A stretch of DNA of 64,000 nucleotides. Source: Isoperla grammatica. Taxonomy: Eukaryota; Arthropoda; Insecta; Plecoptera; Perlodidae. The translations under genes were made by a program, and so were the position numbers. Location: the NCBI GenBank assembly GCA_945910005.1, contig OX246745.1:12451706-12515705 (forward strand), given 5' to 3'. This document shows, one piece after another, positions 27,330 to 41,100 of the stretch. Under the pieces are notes generated by a model. The model was not told the origin of the DNA. It ran no database searches and worked only from the letters and a program-made list of their open reading frames with translations. Each line of letters opens with the position of its first letter. The stretch's first letter is position 1.

Positions 27330-27449
27330 TCGCTACGTGGAATGGTGTCCATGGAGAAGTGTTGGGACGTCACATGCAGCGGTATTACACAAGAAGTGAG
27401 GAACAAAAGCATGATGAGAATTCGAGACCATATGGAATATGGATTAAAT

Positions 27450-28430
27450 TAATAAATATTTATGAAAGGTATAGACACAACAAAATCGACCTTAACACTT
27501 TTTTCAAATTTTATCATCAGATTATAATCTTGGGTACATGTTCCCTGCCCTGTTTTAAAACTCATATATTTTTTAGCATCTTCTGGATCTCTCATTTTTG
27601 TCACATATTCACAAGGTATTTTCTGTTGATTCCTATTGAATAAGTACCTTGTTGTATGGTTGTGATTGTGAGCCTAAATATCGATGGATTAGGAACTAAT
27701 GGTATATTTGGATTCGAAATGTACCGAAGACTACGATCTGATGACACAAATTTTCAAAATCCCCAAAAATTATTTTCTAAGTCTTCGAAGTCTATAGCCT
27801 TTATCAATTTTCAAAATTACATGCGACCCCAAATTGGCTTATAACCTGAAAAATGATAGACCACATCCAGAAGATGAAAAATAAAGGAAACATACATGAT
27901 AACACATCAAAATATGATAACACAGGGCTGGGGCTACTTCAAATATGTTATTCGAATGATTATTTTTGTGATTTTGAGCCCAAGTATCGATAGATTTAGG
28001 AACTGATGGTATATTTGGATTCGAAATGTACTGACGATTACGATCTGATTACACAAATTTTCAAAATCTGAAAAAATTATTTTATCAGTTTTGATACTGT
28101 CATCATAAAAACTGTGTTCATAAATTTTCAAAACTGCATGCGGCCCCAAATTGGCTCATAATGTGAAAAATGATAGAACACATCCAGAAGATGCTAAATA
28201 AATGAAATTCACTTCATATACATTGATAAATGATAACACAGGGCAGTGGTCACTTGGAATATTTTACTCGAATTATTCTTTTTGTGATTGTGAGCCCAAA
28301 TATTGATAGATTTAGGAACTGATGGTATATTTGCATTTGAAATGTACCGGAAATTACTATCTGTTGATAAATATGTTCAAACTCCCCAAAAAAATATTTT
28401 TTCAGTTTTGATATTAAGGGAATATCAAAG
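27450..28430. repeat. Degenerate ~310-bp triplicate related to the satellite
   Basis: A sequence of the form gatttaggaactgatggtatatttg followed by cgatctgatgacac-like text occurs near 27663, 27970 and 28284. It resembles the satellite segment around gatggatttacgaa...gggtct...atacgatctgatgataaaaac. Copies are much more diverged than satellite units. No coding potential is seen. Confidence 0.7.
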
Positions 28431-28434
28431 ATAT

Positions 28435-28720
28435 CCCGGTCAAGTATCACTTTCGGTACTGATTGGGGTTGAACGGTGTGTACCTATGCGCTCCTAGCGT
28501 CTAACTTAAGATCAGCAATAATCATTAAAGACGTGGCATGAGCATCGGTAGAGTTTACTTTTTACACAGGTCGTGGTGAGACGTTGCCGATTTCGGGTAA
28601 TGAGAAAACTATAATTTTTGCCGTTTTTATTTTTTTGTACAGGAAAACGATTTGAGATAGAAATTTTTAGTTGTCGGTTCTTTCTTAGTAATGCCTCCCT
28701 TGATTTTATTCTTAATAACA
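28435..28720. repeat. Decayed satellite remnant
   Basis: ggtcaagtatcactttcggtactgattgg through the cacaggtcgtggtgagacg block aligns, with many changes, to satellite unit positions around 1915-2180 (cactttcggtaccgattgtgg, cacaggtcgtggtgaggcg). It marks a former wider extent of the array, or an ancestral monomer. Confidence 0.8.
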
Positions 28721-29892
28721 ATAAAATAAAAAACATAATGCAGGACCCAAACTTTGTTCGTCTACGCTTTTGCCTCCAGGGGCAGGGTCTTTGCCCCCTG
28801 ACCCCAACCATACCAACCACCTCGTTGCAAGTACAAATTAAACGATGCGAGTGGAGAACTAGTGGATCTTTGGAGGGTTGTACATGAGGTTTCACAGGGT
28901 CACAGTAAAAGAAGTGTCAGTTACAAGAAGTATTTTTATTTGGGTTGTTAGGAAAAATTATTTGACATCTTAATTTACAAATGTTGTATAATATATATAT
29001 ATACGTATATATATATACTATATATATGTATATTTAATCCTAGTCTACACAAACTGTACAATTTCAAATGCTTCAAATGTTAAAATGTTATGTACACACA
29101 ATATTAAGTCAAACCATACTGTAATAAAAATGTATTTTACATGCTGTATATATGCTCAAATGTAAATTTTCCTCGTGAATCAAACAAAACTCATTGAAAA
29201 TTTTAAGATCAGATGATCAATAAATAACAAAGCAATCCAGCTATATGGTACATTAGGCTATTGCACTAAATTAACATTGTTACCATTGAATAGCCAATGC
29301 ATGAACAGTTAGTTAGGGTCTTCAACCTGTAATCTATGAAGAATTGGATTCAGAATGTCTACCAAAAAGTAGGTGGCAATACAAGTGAGTGATGTTTCAT
29401 TCATGTATTCCCATTCTGTAATTCTGTAACATACCTAAATCCATCTCTTCATATAAAGCAAATGGCTTGCCCATTATTACTCCTCAACCCCTAACACTGC
29501 AAGAATGGCAATGCATTAGTTAATTGGCATATTGTTACCCAATATTCTATCACTTGATACTACAACATCTAGTGCAGAATTATCAGCTTTGATTGGATGT
29601 GCAATTCTTCTAGTTTAATAACCACACAAGATTAAGTTTCAACTTGAAAGTAAATGAAGTTGCAGGAGTCCGACATTTTGGATGTGAATTGTAAGTGTTT
29701 GGTTTGACTTTCTAATGCTTTGTACAAAAACGCCACATGGATATTACCTGTCTCTCTATGTATGACATATGAGTAGAGAAACATTACAATTATTCAATGC
29801 AACAGTTAAAAAGATAAGATTCTTACTATAGTAATATTCATTGTTTTATTTCATTGCATGATTAAGGTTTCAAACATATAGAACTAATTTAG
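28721..29892. other. AT-rich intergenic stretch
   Basis: No gene is recognised. It contains an AT dinucleotide palindrome at about 28988-29033 and otherwise unremarkable AT-rich sequence. Frames over 28512-28895 on both strands have no recognisable domain. Confidence 0.6.
28988..29033. repeat. (AT)n palindromic microsatellite
   Basis: Alternating AT interrupted by tatacgtatat and tatactatat. It is self-complementary and could extrude as a cruciform. Confidence 0.9.
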
Positions 29893-30436
29893 TAGTGATG
29901 TGGATTTCCATAAAATTAAAACTCGGATAAAATATAGGTAAATTTACCGCAAGACGGTCAAATTGGCAAATTTTAGGTTTTCGGGATGGTAATTACATTA
30001 CCGTAGACCGTTTAAATACGTAGATAGTTTCGGGATGACGAAAGTGTATTTAAATTTAAAGAGTATAAATTCTACCTTGTACTTACTTATATATATTGTT
30101 TAATACAAGCTTAAGAATAAATCATATCAAATAAATGATTTAGCCTAGGCTAATAAAATATAAATGCCGGAATAAGTCGAGTTGTTCTGTAGGCCTAAAG
30201 ATGAAACATGCAAGCAAACTCTCCGTCTACTTATTTGCTGCTCTCTTTGTACAAGGTTGTTTTAACGATGACAGGTTCTCCGAACATCAAGAAAGGTAGA
30301 TGCATAGCTTCCAAAGCAGGAGACCTATTATTTTGTACTGTGTACATTCTTGGGAGTCTTTACAATATAATGGGAGAAATTTTTACAAAATTTACCATTT
30401 TACCATGATCGGTAAATTTACCGACTCACATCACTA
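29893..30436. mobile_element. Non-autonomous hAT element (544 bp)
   Basis: TAGTGATGTG at 29893 is matched by CACATCACTA ending at 30436. A perfect 8-bp duplication TAATTTAG flanks it (29885-29892 and 30437-30444). The interior has ggtaaatttaccg motifs near both ends in inverted arrangement. The longest frame (66 codons, 30208-30408) shows no transposase motif. Confidence 0.88.
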
Positions 30437-30444
30437 TAATTTAG

Positions 30445-31539
30445 CATGGATTTGGTGCATTTGGCATATGGCAAAATAAAGATGGCACAATCTCTTAAAA
30501 AAAACTTGATTGAAAATATATATTTCCTCTCTTAATGTTAAGCTTAAAGTATTGCCTATTCAGGGCTAACCACGTAAGTCTCAGGTACATTGCCACTCCC
30601 CCCCCCACAAAGACGCCCTTGTTCACTGGGCACTACCAACACAGTACGATACAATTTAACTGGATTATGGATTCAGCCAGTCTTAAAACTTGTAAAACTT
30701 AACGCTTGTAACACACTTTATACACTCATTCGTTGTCATTAACAATATTGTGCAAGAGATCACCTATGCGACGAGATTATGCAATGATCACAATTACAAT
30801 AATTTAACACTCAGAAGGTTGCTAGCAGCCATAAGAATTCACTTTTGCCTGGAGTAAATACTGTCCACAACAATTCCTTAATTATGCTCCGCGTTAAAAG
30901 AGGCATACTATGCGAATAAATTGCAATATTAAGGCATTAATCACTTGCAATTGCTAAGATATAAGATATGCTGTGAATTATTTAGCCCATGATGACCGTG
31001 TTGCCAAAGGAGAAAGCAGATGCCTTCTTGAGCTTGCATTGCTATATATTGCTACAATGATGAGCAGTTTACAACCCATTTGGTGAGAACTATTTGCGTT
31101 TATAAATAGGGCTGAGAAGGCTGTTTCGGAGCATTTGTCCAGTCTTTTTTTTAGTTTAATAGGATCGGATTTTGGATTATTAAATTATCTGATAAGCAGT
31201 AATTTCTATATACCTAAGTCATAATAGATATTTCAAATTTTGGCTCTCCCATCTCTTTTAAGGCCATTTTCATTCATCATAACCGGGAACGACGTTAAAA
31301 TCACCGACGACACTGGTTTAATTGTTTAAATCTGCGGTCAATTTCCAGCCATAAAATATAAATAACAGCAAGAACTAAGAAGTACATAAGATAGTTCCTT
31401 ACCGAGTATTTGATTTTCTTAGTAACTGATAAAACACAGTGGACACTCAAAGTAGTCTATGAGGCTTGGTGCCCAGCATGCTAGGAAAACTAGATCACTC
31501 CATGTAGTAGCGTGTCGAGCGAGTATTTCACCGGCACCT
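30445..31539 (-). other. Downstream region of the receptor gene, probable 3' UTR
   Basis: No other gene is seen. It lies directly 3' of the receptor stop codon (minus strand). A minus-strand ATTAAA at 31155-31160 could serve as a polyadenylation signal about 380 nt after the stop. No canonical AATAAA was noticed close by, so the transcript end is unresolved. Confidence 0.4.
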
Positions 31540-32121
31540 TTAGACACTGGTGGTGGGAGACTTGCCGGCGTCGTTGGCTCCCGGCGCAAACACTTGGACA
31601 TAAAGTTCGTCCGGCTTTCGACTCGAGTCTTTCTTGTCCACGAATCTCGCGTGCGGCACGTAGCCTCCCGTACCGGGCACTTCCGGGGCCCGCGCCGCGT
31701 CGCAGAGAGAGACGTATCCGGAGCCCGCCGGCTTCAGGCTCGGATGTAGTCCCATGCGACAGTAGGACCGATCCGGTTCGGCCCGGGGCAGGGACGGAGG
31801 GAGGGCGACGTACGCCTTGGGGGTCGAGTCTTTGGGGCGTAGACTCGACGAGGGAGCGGTGGTGCCACCCTGGTCCAGACAGGGGAGGACCTCCGGATCC
31901 CCGGAGTCCAGTCCCACGCGGCAATACCCCGTGTGCTCGGCGCTCGGAGAGTCCGGGAGGTCGCACAGGTTCGGAGTGCTCCGGGCCACCACGCTGACGC
32001 TTCCCATCTTGACGTAGGGGTCTCCGGAGTCTGTCCGGGAGCTCACGTTACGTTGTCGCAGGGAACACTCCCACGCGGGAGACTCGGAGAACACTCCGTC
32101 TCCGTCTGGCGAGGCTGCACG
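31540..32121 (-). CDS. dome: dome exon 17: tyrosine-bearing cytoplasmic tail
   Basis: Codons 991-1183 and the stop. Seven tyrosines are seen: Y1026 (DPYVKM, a YxxM motif), Y1056, Y1094, Y1110, Y1126, Y1144 and Y1164 (LYVQVF). These are candidate phosphotyrosine docking sites; no YxxQ is present. The C-terminus SPTTSV fits a class I PDZ ligand. The exon is strikingly GC-rich compared with adjacent introns, which produces several spurious open frames on both strands. Acceptor GTGTTACAG. Confidence 0.86.
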   Translation of the reverse strand, partial: RAASPDGDGVFSESPAWECSLRQRNVSSRTDSGDPYVKMGSVSVVARSTPNLCDLPDSPSAEHTGYCRVGLDSGDPEVLPCLDQGGTTAPSSSLRPKDSTPKAYVALPPSLPRAEPDRSYCRMGLHPSLKPAGSGYVSLCDAARAPEVPGTGGYVPHARFVDKKDSSRKPDELYVQVFAPGANDAGKSPTTSV

Positions 32122-35100
32122 CTGTAACACACCGACAAACATTCCACACGGTGATGGGACAGTTGCCGTTTACCTTTGTTTTCGTCTACCTTAGGTCCGT
32201 ATTTGAAATTACTGTAGCCTTGTTAATTAATCAGAGTCAAATTAAATTATGTATTAGTACTATTTATCTCAAAATGATCATCACATAAAATGTGTAATCA
32301 CAATTGGCAAATAACTAAAAAGTTATCGCGATTGATGCCAATCGGCTGGAATAGTATAATGTAGGGATAGGATCCAACAGCTTACCTTCATTGTAAGATG
32401 ACGAATTTGAGGGTTGTCTTATGTCTTAATTCCAAATATGTTATTTTACAATGAAGGTAAGCTGTTGGATCCTATCCCTACATTTTACTGTGAATAAAAT
32501 AAAAAAATAGAGATTTTACAAAAAATTACAAAAATGAAAACCATCTACTAACAACAAGGGCAAGCAAGATATGCATATTACCTGGTCCACCTCTGTGCCC
32601 GAGTCAGATGACATATGTGTGCCGGACGTAAGTGATGAAGACACACTCTCGTGGCCAGAGCTGCAGCCACTGCTGTCCCCACTTGGGTTGCGTCCGTGGC
32701 GATCTTCCTTCTTGGCCAGAAGTAGCTACAATAACAAAACTACTATTTAGACACCACATTATACAATTGTAAAACAACAAAAATTAGCTGTTTAATGTGA
32801 TTAAAACTTGGCACTCATCTAACTTCTACTGTTTAATGCAAATGCTACATGATAGTAATGTTAGGTTTTCATCTCTGGTCAATCTATTCAATATTCAACA
32901 ATTATCATGTGTAACTTAAAGAGCACACCAGAAATAAATTGTAAAAAAAAATAACGTTTTTTGCATTGTGTATTGTGCATGTTTGAAGTTGTTTCAATAC
33001 TACTGTTTCATAAAAGCATGAGTGCAACAACAACAATGGCCCAAAGAGATACTATAACAATGATAAGAGAGTGATTTGGATTGTTGTAAATGAAATTGGC
33101 CTAGATACTTGAATGAAACACCAACAATGATACCAAAGAAGTTTAAGCATTACAACTTTATCTGCCCTAACAGTCAAATGTAAAACTTAAAATAAAACAT
33201 TTTCCTCTCAGACAAATCTATTTCTGGATCTCTGACCTGACACTTTCAACACCTGCATAAATAATAATGAACATGAAGCATAACACAACAATACTAACAA
33301 TTATAAATAATAATAATTATCACTAATATTAATAATTTGCCCAGGTAGAAAGTAAAAACAGAAGATGGCATGAACGAAACTTGCGCTTAATGCAAATGAT
33401 ATCTTGAGCAACACCAATATCAATATCTATAGCTGTGTGTAACAAATGAATCAAGTAATTACCTCTTCGTCGGCAGATGTTGGTAGATTGTGTATATCTC
33501 TGCTGTCTTCCATGGGCCAACCATGTGGATCCATGTGACAGTCTTTTTCCTTTTCCTAAAAGATAAAACATTCGTTAAGATTTGGTACAATTGCATGATA
33601 GCTTTTTGACAATGTCTGCATGATAATATTAGTTAGCATTACAGTAGTCCCTCGAACATTGGAACTCGCTTATCTCGAAATTTCCTGTACATTGAAGAGG
33701 TATTAATTACATCCCACAAAAATAATACACATTATTTTTGTCTGTCATTTCGAAATCCGGCCATTTCGTGATTCGAAATAAATTTCAGCACAAAAGTACC
33801 TTTGAAAAACATCCTGTAGTCTACCTTGAGTTATTTCCGAGAATTCCAAGCCGTTTTTGTCAACAACCAACATCGCACAGCTAGTGCACGGTGAGATAAG
33901 CTCAGCTGTTGCTTGAAGTCCCCCCCCCCCCCTTACAGTCAGTTGCCGGCTGAACAACGCTATGCAGCCTGACGCCTGCGTCATTGTTTACTTGCTTTTG
34001 AGCTGATTCAAGACATAAGATAACATTCAGGAACAGCCCGTGTTGGATGTGGCATAGAATCGGGTGACGTCACAAACGATTGCAAGTTGTTTTAAAAGCA
34101 CGGGTTTCTGCTTAGAGGAAGACGACGGTAGCCGTTGGCGAGCCTTTTGATAACGAGGCAGCTTTCCAAGAACGCTTTCACGCAGCCTTCCACGAGTTTA
34201 TTCACTAATTTATTTTATTTGTTGACGTTTATGTGTCAACATGGAATATCAATGCTCCAATAATTGAAAATGAGGATCGCGTGAACGTCTTAGGCGTATA
34301 AACGATATAGAAGACAAGATACCCAACACAAAGTGAATGCATACATGTCAACGTGGGAAGAGATAGCCCCTTGTGACAGTCTGTCATTGTTTATACAGAA
34401 GACCATGCCACTGACTATGGCCCAGAAGAAAATTCCCCCTCCCAAGTTTGTTGTTGGAATTCTGTATTTCGTACTTTTTTGTATTGCGAAGTTTGTATTT
34501 TGAGGGCGCCTGAATTTCAAATTAATGAGTTACTACCATAGCAATAAACAACAAGGATGTAATTTAAACATAATGGAATTAAAGTCAATGCCAAGTATAG
34601 AAACATTTCATTTTATAAATAAAAAGAGTGTGGTGGCTTCTCACTGGCTGGTGAATACACAGGATACAAATTAAACAGAAGCCACTAACAACGCCACTGC
34701 TTACATCGCCTGTTCGCAGGCACGACTAACAAATTGATTTATTTCCAATATCTTAGTCACCGCTTAGTCACATCACAAGGAATGCCTCAACGTCACTAAA
34801 AGCCAACGTAACGAGTGTTGTCTTGTAAAGTTGGCTTAACCATGGAATCACTAGTTTTCAATCACTACTATAGTGTGTGTAAATTCAGCTAACACTTGTG
34901 AGTTCAATTACAGTCCAGCCCACTTATAACAAACTTGAAGGGAGCTGATTTTTACTTTGTTAAAAAAGAACTTTGTTAAAACAGAACCAATTTGCATGTA
35001 TTTTTGTTTAAGATGAATCAAAATTACTTTGTTAAATCCCAAATTTTGTTAAAAGAGTTCTTTAAAAGTGGGCCCGACTGTATTAGTTATGAAATAGTAG

Positions 35101-38100
35101 GAAACAAATGCACTACCAGGTATGTATGCACATATTCACTTTGACAGTTATTTATGTGGTGATAAAACAATAACAAATTACTGAAATTTAGCCTACATTA
35201 TAAACCTGAACAAAAAAGTTAAAACAAAAAGGATGACATTAGTTTTAAAATTAAAAAGTATCTACTTTACTAGAATACTAGAATAAACAACACTAAAGTT
35301 ATGAAATTATGATTCTTTTAATTAAGATTGGTACTTAAAATGCTGGTTGATTCATATAGCTACAAATTTTTCAAAGAAGTTTCATTTTTTAAATAACTCT
35401 TTCATGTCCCATTTATTGTAAAGTTAATTTTAAAATTGAAAGGCTAGTAAGTGTAAGTTGTCTACTTACACCAGGCACCAGTCCTGGAGGAAGCTGAATC
35501 TTGACCTCTCGCATCTCCTTGCAATGTTTCCATGCTCTGTACAGGGAAAACAAACAAACATAATCATATAGCAAATGACTAATCTTACACTCATGGCTAG
35601 TTTAAACTGGCCTTAGGAATTTAGGCTAAGGGGTTTAGACAGGTTGGAAGGAATATCTTAGGATTCTAAGAAAACACTCCAAATCGGAGGTTTGCGCGTC
35701 AGCAATTCAATCAAGTTTGGTAAGGGGAATGGAAAAATATCATGTATGGCTCAGATATACACAAAACATATTCAAGTATTTTTGTCAGTTTCAAATATAA
35801 ATGATATGCAACACATTAACATGATCAATGTCATTTGGTGGTATAAACTATTATTAGTATTTGAATACTAAAATTTCTATAGAAAAATCTATTATCACAA
35901 TGTTAAATGGAATTAACATTTTCCATATGTGCACAGTAAACTATTATTGGTCTGAATACAGAATGACATGATAAAGATTGTTTAGGAAGATGATGAAATC
36001 ACTTGAATAGACAACTACTGTAATATCCCAACAGGCTAGACCCTTAACTGAGATAAAACTGAAAAATAAAGACATTGACTTTTTGTAAACCTATTAGAAA
36101 AAACGTGATTAATATAAAAACGAAAATATAACAAAGTCTACCTAGGCTATACATGATTGTTAAGCAGGCCTATATTCATCAGTACACACTCTAGGTACAT
36201 TTTTGTATTTACAAAAACTTAATGTAAAATCAAAAACAAAGAAAAGTTGATTGCCTCCAGTAAGCTAAGCTACTTCAATCTCCAGCAGGTGTACCAGCAG
36301 ACAATGGATTTAGTTGCTTGTCAGATGAATTCCAAGACTCCTTAGTCACTTCTTGTAATATCACCTTCTGAGAACTCTTTCAAGCTTGACTGCCCTTTGA
36401 ATCAACTGTCCACAATCGAGACACCATACTCGACAGGTGTATACACAAACAGAGTATAAAATCAAAAGCTTTCCCTTGAATAAAGTAAAATAAAACGAAT
36501 GATTGAGAAAGGAGAATAAGAAATTCGTAATAAAAACCTAGGCTGACATGTTGTAGTAATTGGCAAACACCCTGTGACAATGCATAAAAGAGATCAAATA
36601 CTGTAGCCCTGGCCTTAATGAAGTTGAACTTCTAAGAACAGCACTCAAGTATGGGCCCGCACTTTATTATGAAATCAGGCGGCTAGTGCTCGAGTTGATA
36701 TTGCAACATTTCAACCTCTCGAGTTCTAGTGAAGTGTCTGTTCATCAGGAGTCATAAACAGACCTAGACAACAATAAAACCCTTACAAGGCACTTCTGAG
36801 AAACCCCTTTTCCTCTGGTCAGGCTACAGATTACTATTTCTCAGAAATTTCTCTTCTGCTTTGACCAGCAGTTTATCTGCCAGTGCAGTACTCGGCCAGA
36901 CTTCGGACTCGGTCGACGAGAGTTGCGCGCGGAGTAGCTTCGATGCAGACGCGGTGCGACGGAACTCACGTAAGTGCCAATTACATCGAGCATACATTAG
37001 CATGTTCTTACTGCATCTCAAACAGACTTTTACCAAATATGTCTAAAGCTGGCTATTTTGAATGTGACAGGACAATGGCTTCAGGTCTATTCTCTGTATA
37101 ATAAACCGGTCAGAGCAGAGATGGTGTCTCCTGTCTCGGTGCAACAACCATTCTTGGTGTCCGACCGACTTGATTTATTCTAATCAAATGCAACATTACT
37201 AACTCGATTTAAGAGAGTGGCAATTTTGTGGTCCCTGTCTCATTTTATGTGTGCTTTTCACTGACTTTGAAATAACTGGCTGAGCTCATTTGCTATTATG
37301 CTAATTTACAATCGGATAGGCTTACATTTTATAATATACAGTATTACATTACTTTATACATAAATTTCCCCACTGCTCACCATAACATTAATTTATTATT
37401 ATACTAACAAAATGTTCTATGATCAAAGCTTAAGTTACAAACACTCCCTAATAGAGACCTGTATAAGGTTATATTTTGTTAGTTAAATGTAAGTGTAACA
37501 AATGTTTACCTCTTGCCCATGTAGCCCAGGCCCATACACATTCCAGCGATCGCGAGACTGCCAAAGATCCAGATCAGAACCATCACAACAGACGAGACTG
37601 AAACAGTTAACACACAAGGTAAGATTAACTGCCACTACCTTATTATAACTACTTTATTTAGCTTGTTATTAAGGCAGTATTTAATATAGTATATAGATAG
37701 TGCATAGTAGACAGTACACACTGCTTTCTTTCCTGTTCACTTCATATGGCTTCTCTCTGGTAGCCACAACATAACAAAGACGAGGCTATCGAGATCAAAT
37801 CTATCAAGCTTGAAGAATACTAACTTATATTGCTTTTATCTAACCTTTGATTAGGAATATTGATACTTTTTAAGCAAATAAGAACTTTAATTTTATTCTT
37901 AAAAATAATTTTGAAAAGGGGGTTCTAGTAATGTATAAATTTCAGTATATAAATCTTTTAGTAACTATATGTACAGTCCAGCTCATACGTAAATCAACGG
38001 GCACAGTGTTTCACTAGTGTTCAATTCAAATGTAGGCCTACTTCAAGTAGAAAAATATTGTGTTCTTTACAACTTGCTTATTTTAACCTGGAGTTGAGTT

Positions 38101-41100
38101 GAGAGGAAATGTAAAATAAAATCAGAATTACATTTGCTTTATACTGGAGCATAATTGTACTTCTGTAGGATAACATGCTCCTGGACTTTGATCATGCAAA
38201 CATTAAACAGAAACTCCATAATAATAAGATTTTATTGCTATATATCAAACAATTATCAAGCTACGTTTTGCTCTAGCCTCTAATTTATTCATATTTCAAA
38301 TAATATAAATTTATTCATATTTCATATAATATCAATCTAGTTCCACAGGTAAACTGCCTACAAGCATTATTTAGACATTAAATCATGTTTAAACAGAAAC
38401 ATTACTTCATTAATTGAAAATGGACATTCTCACCACAAAATACTTTTTTTTACAAGACAAAGTAGTATGGCTAGTTTGACATATTATTAGGACTGCCCAA
38501 CGATATCGATAATGGAAAAAAAATTCGATATCCATATAGAATTATTATATGGTACATATCGCGATATCGAACTTGCGCCTAATAAGCTAATTGTTTAGAA
38601 AGAAAACGATTACGTCACACCAATCACAATATCGCTGTTTTGTGTGGATATTTTAAATTTTGAATAGTATACACACAAATTGACACACATTATAAGACAT
38701 TCCAAAGTTAAAACAGTTATTTACGTATTACACGGTAATGTTCTTTATAGTATCTTTAAAACACACGAGAAAAGTTTGATACCGCGATATCGCCGATATT
38801 GATACGATTCTTGATAAGTTCGATATCGCGACACGATATTGATAATTCTTCCCGCGATATCGATATGATCTTTTTTATCGCTGGGCAGCCCTACATATTA
38901 TATAGGTTTTGAAACAGTATTTGGTATGATCAACATTAAAATAATACTTTATTAATGTACCATGAAATAAATAGGCATTCAGGTATAAACAGGTTTAAAA
39001 ACAAAATGTTACTTCTACTTTTAAATACTTCGAATTCAGTTTACATACTTGCTACACTTAGCAATTATTTACCTGGTGTATTTACAGTCTTACATCGAAG
39101 GTTTAATAGAAATAAGAAACAATCAAATAATGGGAAGTCTCATATGAACTGAATGGAATAGTTATGCAACAAGGCAGGTTGCAGAATCAAGACAAATGCT
39201 GTAAATGCAATATATCTTCTTTAATAGTAAGCGTAAGGCTGAACAAGGACATCAGTATCTATCTGGACTGGAATAAACTGATATAGAACAACCAACATTG
39301 TTTCATCTATCAGTACACAACTCACAATTTTAAATAATGAAAAAATGGTGACATATTCACAGAATACTTATAATCTGAACTTAATTCATATAGTATTTAC
39401 ACGCATATAAGCCGCGCTTTTTTTCTTATTTTGTGTCTCTCAAAACCACCATGCGGCTTATTTTCATAAGTGAAAAAAAAAATCCCGGGTTTACGTGTGT
39501 TATGTTCGAACCTGGCATCAAATTATTAGGCTTTGCGACAAAGTGAGTCATTCGTCGTCGTGTTTGTCGGGGCATTTGCGGCATTGATTGAGTATACAAA
39601 ATGTATCAGATTTCGCGAGTTTCTACTTCATTCCACCCCCCCTCCCCCCACCGTTAGAATTCTTTCGGTCAGCGAAGCTCATTCTCTTTCTCTTTCTCTC
39701 CCTCGCTCTACAGCATGATATTTTGTTTGCCAGCCGCTCGCCCGCGCATCTCGCGTACGCATCACCAACTACTCCCTTCCCCAAACCCCTATGCGCTCAG
39801 TGCATTAGCGGGCCAGCGGGATGCAGAGAACTGCCTATAGTACATTCCTCACATTAGCTCTTACACTCACGTAACCTCTATTACCGAATACCGCCAGTTC
39901 CTTATTACATACCAATTATTACTTCACATTATTTTCTGGTCCTTTCTCGAATATAATAACTGCGGCTTATAAACGGAAACAAATTGTTTTCTGAAAAGTA
40001 AAGCTCAAAAAGTGCACTGCGGCTTATAATCGTATGCGGCCTTTGCGCGTAAAATGCGTGTACATACGGTATCACCTTTATTTAATTAACTCTTCCAATC
40101 AAGTTCATATCCTACATACCCAGCAATGATGAAAGTAATTTCGACTACCGAGAATGAGTTTCGTTGTGTAAATTAACTCAAAACTTACGACACCAAGGGT
40201 CAATATTACAATGTACTAAGTTAATAACTCTCGATTCACCGAATAGCTTGATTTCACCATGGCAACCACCAATCAAAACCGTACCAATCCATCAAATAGC
40301 TTCTTTGCTACAAATAATGTTCTTATTTGTTAATTGTAATACTGGTCCTTAGTGAGTGTAGCTTTAACTTTAATGAATGACATACTACTATCAATATTAG
40401 AGCATCCCAAAATAATACTGCAATGGTGACAAGGCAGACCTATACTGACATATCACATATATATATATATATATAATGAATGTGCAGACTTGAATTGCTG
40501 GCCTTTGATGAAGGCCCAAGATGATCAGGGTTGTATTTAGTACCTGTTTGTTGATATATCTGCTAAATACCCAAATAGGTAGACATAAGCAAGAATTGGC
40601 TGATGTAAAATTGTCTTCAACATTGCTGAGAACTTTAGTATGGAAAAGTGTGCAGTGGTCCTGTCCTGTTCTGTCTCAGAACTAGCTAAGAGTCTTCGGT
40701 AGCAGCTTCTCTCGACAAGCGCACTCGCCAACTGGGAGACCTGGCTTCAATTCCCGCTTGTGATTCTCACTCATTCATTAGTCATTACCATTTATCCCCG
40801 TACAATAAAAAAGTAAATAAGAAAGGTAAAGTAAACATAAGCCTCAAAGACTGACTTAAGTATTGGGATAACTACTACTGTTACTTACTATTGTAAGTTG
40901 TAATGCACATAGTATGAGCCTTTTTTGTGGGGCTAAAAAGAGATGTTGAGCTTTTGCTGATAAGGAATATTTCATTGAAATGTCGATGCCACGTATTATC
41001 ATTAATAATAATATTACCTGTGCATAATTTTTGGACTTGTTCATTTGTCCGTAGATATATCTGAATTCAAAATACTATGTTAAAATAAGCCACAAAAATT

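Noticed and set aside
26704..27412. 202- and 233-codon minus frames as a repeat protein gene
   Set aside because: They are overlapping frames of the 43-bp minisatellite. No start context, splice partner or domain supports coding.
31459..32127. Plus-strand and alternative minus-strand frames of 60-161 codons over the last receptor exon
   Set aside because: They are shadows of the GC-rich coding exon. Only the frame joined by splice phase and ending SPTTSV fits the receptor.
33645..33800. Second pogo-type element starting CAGTAGTCCCTCG
   Set aside because: The left end looks plausible, but no matching right terminus was found. It is mentioned only within the intron 14 entry.
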